Assembly (NCBI RefSeq): GCF_900110255.1
Contig: NZ_FODD01000034.1
Location: forward strand, 30,328-94,327
Reading direction: 5' to 3'
From: Actinacidiphila rubida
GTDB taxonomy: Bacteria > Actinomycetota > Actinomycetes > Streptomycetales > Streptomycetaceae
Length of the DNA: 64,000 nucleotides
The stretch's first letter is position 1, and every line of letters begins with the position of its first letter. The position numbers were made by a program, and so were the translations under genes. This document shows, piece by piece, positions 61,483 to 64,000 of the stretch. The notes under the pieces were generated by a model. That model was given only the letters and a program-made list of their open reading frames with translations, was not told where the DNA came from and ran no database searches.

Positions 61483-62323
61483 CTACGCAGTCAGTCCCGA
61501 CACGCCCTGCGCGGCGACGCCACCCCGCACAGCCCACTCAACGACAGGCTTTCGGTAGCTCACCGCGATGCCGGACAGGGTGGAAAACTCCACCGTCTCC
61601 AGCCGCAGCACCCCCCCCGTATGCCGTCACGGGCGTCATCGAACAGTGCTCCCAGAGCCACCCGGACTCCGCGAAGTCCCAGGAGGACGAGACGATTTCG
61701 AACAAGCCGAGATCCGGCAAGTCGGCCATCCCGAACCTCAAACGTGAGCGTGGACGGGCCCCTCGGCCCTCCCACGCCGCATCCATCCGTCCCCCAGCTG
61801 TGGAGGCGCAGACACCGCACTGCAGACCTCGCACGTCTGACCCTTCACAAGCGTGGAAGACCATCCCCCGCGCGGCGAGCGCCATCCCATGCATCACAGC
61901 CTCTCGGCCCGGCACCACGATGTTCAGAGCGTCGCTTCGAATGAGCACCTCGTGCTCAGACGAGGACGGCCGTACCTTCGCCGGCTCGCCGCCATACTTG
62001 CCTGCGACCGCCTCCGCAACAACGTGATCCTCCGTCGTCACCCGCCACGTCAGTTGAGCAACCGGCTTCCCCGAACGCTGCCACCCCACGTGAACGCGCC
62101 CGCTGAGGCGCGTACCAAACTCGTCAGGCGCACCGGACGCCGCGGACGCGCCATCTATCTCCACGTCATGCCCTTCCGAACCGCCCACGACGGCCTCCCA
62201 ATCAGAAACGCTTCGGGCTCGATGATCGGACAGCAGTCGCGATGTGGTCAGACCGCGTCGGTCATGTATGGCAGGCACCTGGAGACCGCCCTTGGCCGAC
62301 TCGCGTTGAACGTCATGGGCCAC
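61483..62323 (-). pseudogene. Recombination-directionality-factor-like gene, frameshifted
   Basis: The frame from a GTG at 62323 reads SGRVHVGWQRSGKPVAQLTWRVTTEDHVVAEAVAGKYGGEP (about residues 75-115) and LRFGMADLPDLGLFEIVSSSWDFAESG, the pattern of phage and integrative-element directionality-factor-like proteins. The expected C-terminus is split over two other frames: VALGALFDDARDGIRGG, then VLRLETVEFSTLSGIAVSYRKPVVEW, ending at a TAG at 61485-61483. One shift is near 61655 and the other lies at a C8 run (61611-61618); one missing base at each would restore one long product. The unshifted frame ends at 61538. This is a decayed gene or two sequencing errors. The N-terminal 60 residues are not recognised. 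Confidence 0.55.
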
Positions 62324-62486
62324 CCGAATTCTCGCCGACGGATCCGATATTCCCTGCGGAATCTTGGCGTGGTGTAGGCCGGCGGATGTGCGACGAGGAG
62401 GCTTGAGGGGAGCCGACCGCGGATCGACCTTTCCCCGGCCGGCCTCCAGCTTCTGCGGTCCGCAGGTTCTGAACTCGCTCTACCGG

Positions 62487-62830
62487 TCACTCTTCCGGCC
62501 CCGCCAAGACAAAGTCGTCCTGGGTCATCTCCGCGCGCAGCCGCTGCTCTGCGACGGCAGCGTAGTGGTCGGACAGTTCGCCGCCGATGAAGTGGCGGCC
62601 TTTGCGGAGGGCGGCGACTCCTGTGGAGCCGCTGCCCACTCCTGCCTTGATCCACAGGGACACACCCGCTTGCCACAGGGAGTAAGGCACTTCGGCGAGT
62701 GGCGTCTCCACCTCGTCGGCGGAGAGCACCTTCTCCCGTGCCCGTTGCCACAGTTCGGTGTACTCGGTGGAGCGGACGCGTCCCCCGCCGGCCGCGCCGA
62801 ACGGACGTCCATCGGACGCGAGCCGTGGCT
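62487..62830 (-). pseudogene. Fragment of a DNA methyltransferase
   Basis: The last 80 codons, from a GTG at 62729, contain GVGSGSTGVAALRKGRHFIGGELSDHYAAVAEQRLRAEM. This matches the SAM-binding end of N4/N6 DNA methylases (DPFxGSGTTG...GI-E--YAxxAxxRL), but the expected D-P-F before the glycines is missing and the target-recognition and catalytic parts are absent. Upstream in frame lies STEYTELWQRAREKVLSADEVETPLAEVPYSLWQ, which is not obviously methylase, so the reading frame may be a fusion across a deletion. It probably remains from a mobile element together with the neighbouring RDF-like gene. Confidence 0.45.
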
Positions 62831-62839
62831 GAGTTGACG

Positions 62840-63521
62840 GCCCGGGTGACGCCTCGCGGTCGGCATCACTCGCGCCATCCTGCGCGCACCCGCCCGGCCA
62901 GCACCCGACCTTTCAGACCCAAGCAGCCACTGAGCTGTACCGCCTGTACGCCTACGCCATCAAACACCGGCAACCACCTGGCCTACCGGGCCAACTCCCC
63001 GCGGCGCATCGATCCCGAGAGCGCCTTGTACTTCGCCTGCTCGTTTTGGCTGACAGGTGTCTCGCCAGCAGCGACCAACGGTCGCCTACGAGTTTGAGGG
63101 CGGAGGCTACCGAGTAGGGTGCGCCGCGAATTGTCACAAAGCGCACCAAGGGTCAAGAGCGATGACTAGAAGGTTTGAATTCCAAGCCACAGTGGAGTGA
63201 CGCTTTTTAGGTTGCGAATAGTAAAACGTTTCGACCAAAAGAACTCCAACCGGTTGGACGTTTTTCCGGCACGTCGGTGATCGCGGTCAGTTCGGCTGAA
63301 TCTGCGACCACTGCACCGTTCTGTGCCTCCCGTGCATGCGTGCTCTCATGCAAGCCAGATGGCCCGATCTGGGGGGCAACATTGTTCGCGGGGCTGGTCA
63401 GGCCGATACGACCTAACGGGAGGTGTACAGGCCATGGAGTCACCCGCGGATTCTAGCGCCCCGTGCCGGCGTCCAGCCCGAATCGAAGTGCACACAGAAC
63501 ACCCTAGAGAAAGAGTGACCA
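62840..63521. other. Lower-GC stretch with no recognised gene
   Basis: About 680 nt of mixed composition, with AT-rich patches near 63160-63260. Short frames exist on both strands, but none shows a family pattern that holds over its length. It probably contains worn remnants of mobile DNA and, near its right end, the promoter of the hydrolase gene. Confidence 0.4.
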
Positions 63522-64000
63522 TTGAAAACCGCGAGCAAAATCGCAGTGCTGTCTGTGGCCGTCGCTGGCGCCATCGGCGTGGCCATGACTGTTCCTTCCG
63601 CGCTGGCCTCCGCCCCGTCCGAGCCCAAGCCGACGGTTGTCCTTGTGCATGGTGCGTGGGCGGACGGGTCGAGTTGGGCGGGTGTGACCGCGCGGTTGCA
63701 GGACGAGGGCTACACGGTGGATGTCGTGCCTGACACTCTGCGCGGTGTGGCGACCGACTCGGCCAACCTGCACGCGTTCCTGGAGACGATCACCGGTCCG
63801 ATCGTGCTGGTCGGCCACTCCTACGGCGGCATGGTCATCAGCAATGCCGCGGTCGGCGTCACCAACGTGAAGTCGCTCGTCTACGTCGACGCGTTCATCC
63901 CCGACGAAGGGGAGTCCGCCGGCCAGCTCAGCACAGGTTCCGCCCTGGCGGTGAAGGACCCCAGCACCGTCTTCAACACCGTCTCCATTCCCAACGGGGG
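63522..64000 (+). CDS. Secreted alpha/beta hydrolase, N-terminal part (runs off window)
   Basis: TTG at 63522 after GAGAAAGAG; 159 codons are visible. KTASKIAVLSVAVAGAIGVAMTVPSALASA is a signal peptide. The mature part begins KPTVVLVHGAWADGSSWAGVTARLQDEGYTVDVVPDTLRG, with the HGxW oxyanion motif, and TGPIVLVGHSYGGMVISNAAVG gives the GHSYGG nucleophile elbow. This resembles the secreted or periplasmic esterase-like hydrolases of actinobacteria and proteobacteria. The acid and His of the triad lie beyond the window. Composition is less GC-rich than the main part of the window, consistent with recent acquisition. Confidence 0.82.
   Translation, partial: MKTASKIAVLSVAVAGAIGVAMTVPSALASAPSEPKPTVVLVHGAWADGSSWAGVTARLQDEGYTVDVVPDTLRGVATDSANLHAFLETITGPIVLVGHSYGGMVISNAAVGVTNVKSLVYVDAFIPDEGESAGQLSTGSALAVKDPSTVFNTVSIPNG

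Noticed and set aside
62248..62751. Minus-strand frame beginning MATGTGEGALRRRGG
   Set aside because: It overlaps the methylase fragment in another frame and shows no conserved pattern.
62952..63149. Minus-strand frame containing SALKLVGDRWSLLARHL, like the start of an HxlR regulator
   Set aside because: The resemblance stops after about 15 residues and the rest is unrelated. It could be chance or a very worn remnant; not enough to annotate.

Overview
The window is very GC-rich, with strong third-position G/C, GTG/TTG starts, purine-rich ribosome binding sites, and families typical of Streptomyces and relatives: a SARP regulator, a SAV_915-type protein, an SCO4226-type protein, an ECF factor with a long extension, and a rare TTA codon in a pathway regulator. 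It reads as a Streptomyces-type chromosome. No rRNA, tRNA or CRISPR array was recognised.

Layout. (1) 1-7796, minus strand: the edge of an azol(in)e-peptide (TOMM, probably thiopeptide-like) cluster. A SARP regulator, an F-protein, a YcaO cyclodehydratase, a SagB-type dehydrogenase and the first 55 codons of a LanB-like dehydratase follow with overlapping or near-overlapping ends. A good minus-strand promoter lies at 7897-7925. (2) 8288-13199: glyoxylate-to-glycerate genes hyi, glxR and gcl. Two promoters share a 27-nt element with an inverted repeat. (3) 13183-17491: two acyl-CoA synthetases and a divergent GAF-like/LuxR regulator. (4) 17618-26101: transporters (LysE, DHA2 MFS, a second MFS), a tautomerase, a LysR regulator, a secreted protein, and a divergent TetR/FAD-monooxygenase pair with clustered operators. 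(5) 26256-34194: small conserved actinobacterial proteins, then a carbohydrate block: GntR/HutC regulator and GH20 hexosaminidase (divergent, ACCAG half-sites between them), a secreted CBM3-GH16 enzyme, and a one-polypeptide ECF sigma factor/zinc anti-sigma-like domain/TM helix/GH128-like fusion. (6) 34230-44306: an AlkZ-like protein, then a purine-catabolism operon (xanthine dehydrogenase FAD, 2Fe-2S and molybdenum subunits, NCS2 purine permease, XdhC) divergent from a PucR-type regulator. It is chemically upstream of region 2, because purine breakdown can yield glyoxylate. (7) 44465-61199: a hypothetical gene, a 190-bp MITE, a GntR regulator, an FhuF-like protein with an iron box on its start, a DUF2637 protein, a 0.7-kb repeat-rich gap, an anti-sigma-type ATPase, a GH95-like enzyme with a fascin-like tail, a large PP2C protein, LuxR and LacI regulators, small membrane proteins and RsgA. 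(8) 61200-64000: a lower-GC accessory stretch with a frameshifted recombination-directionality-factor-like gene and a methyltransferase fragment, ending in a truncated secreted alpha/beta hydrolase.

All assignments come from reading translations and motifs; no database search was run. The most unusual items are the ECF-GH128 fusion, the shared hyi/gcl operator, the TTA-bearing SARP of the TOMM cluster, and the MITE whose terminal CTAG contains the stop codon of a GntR gene.
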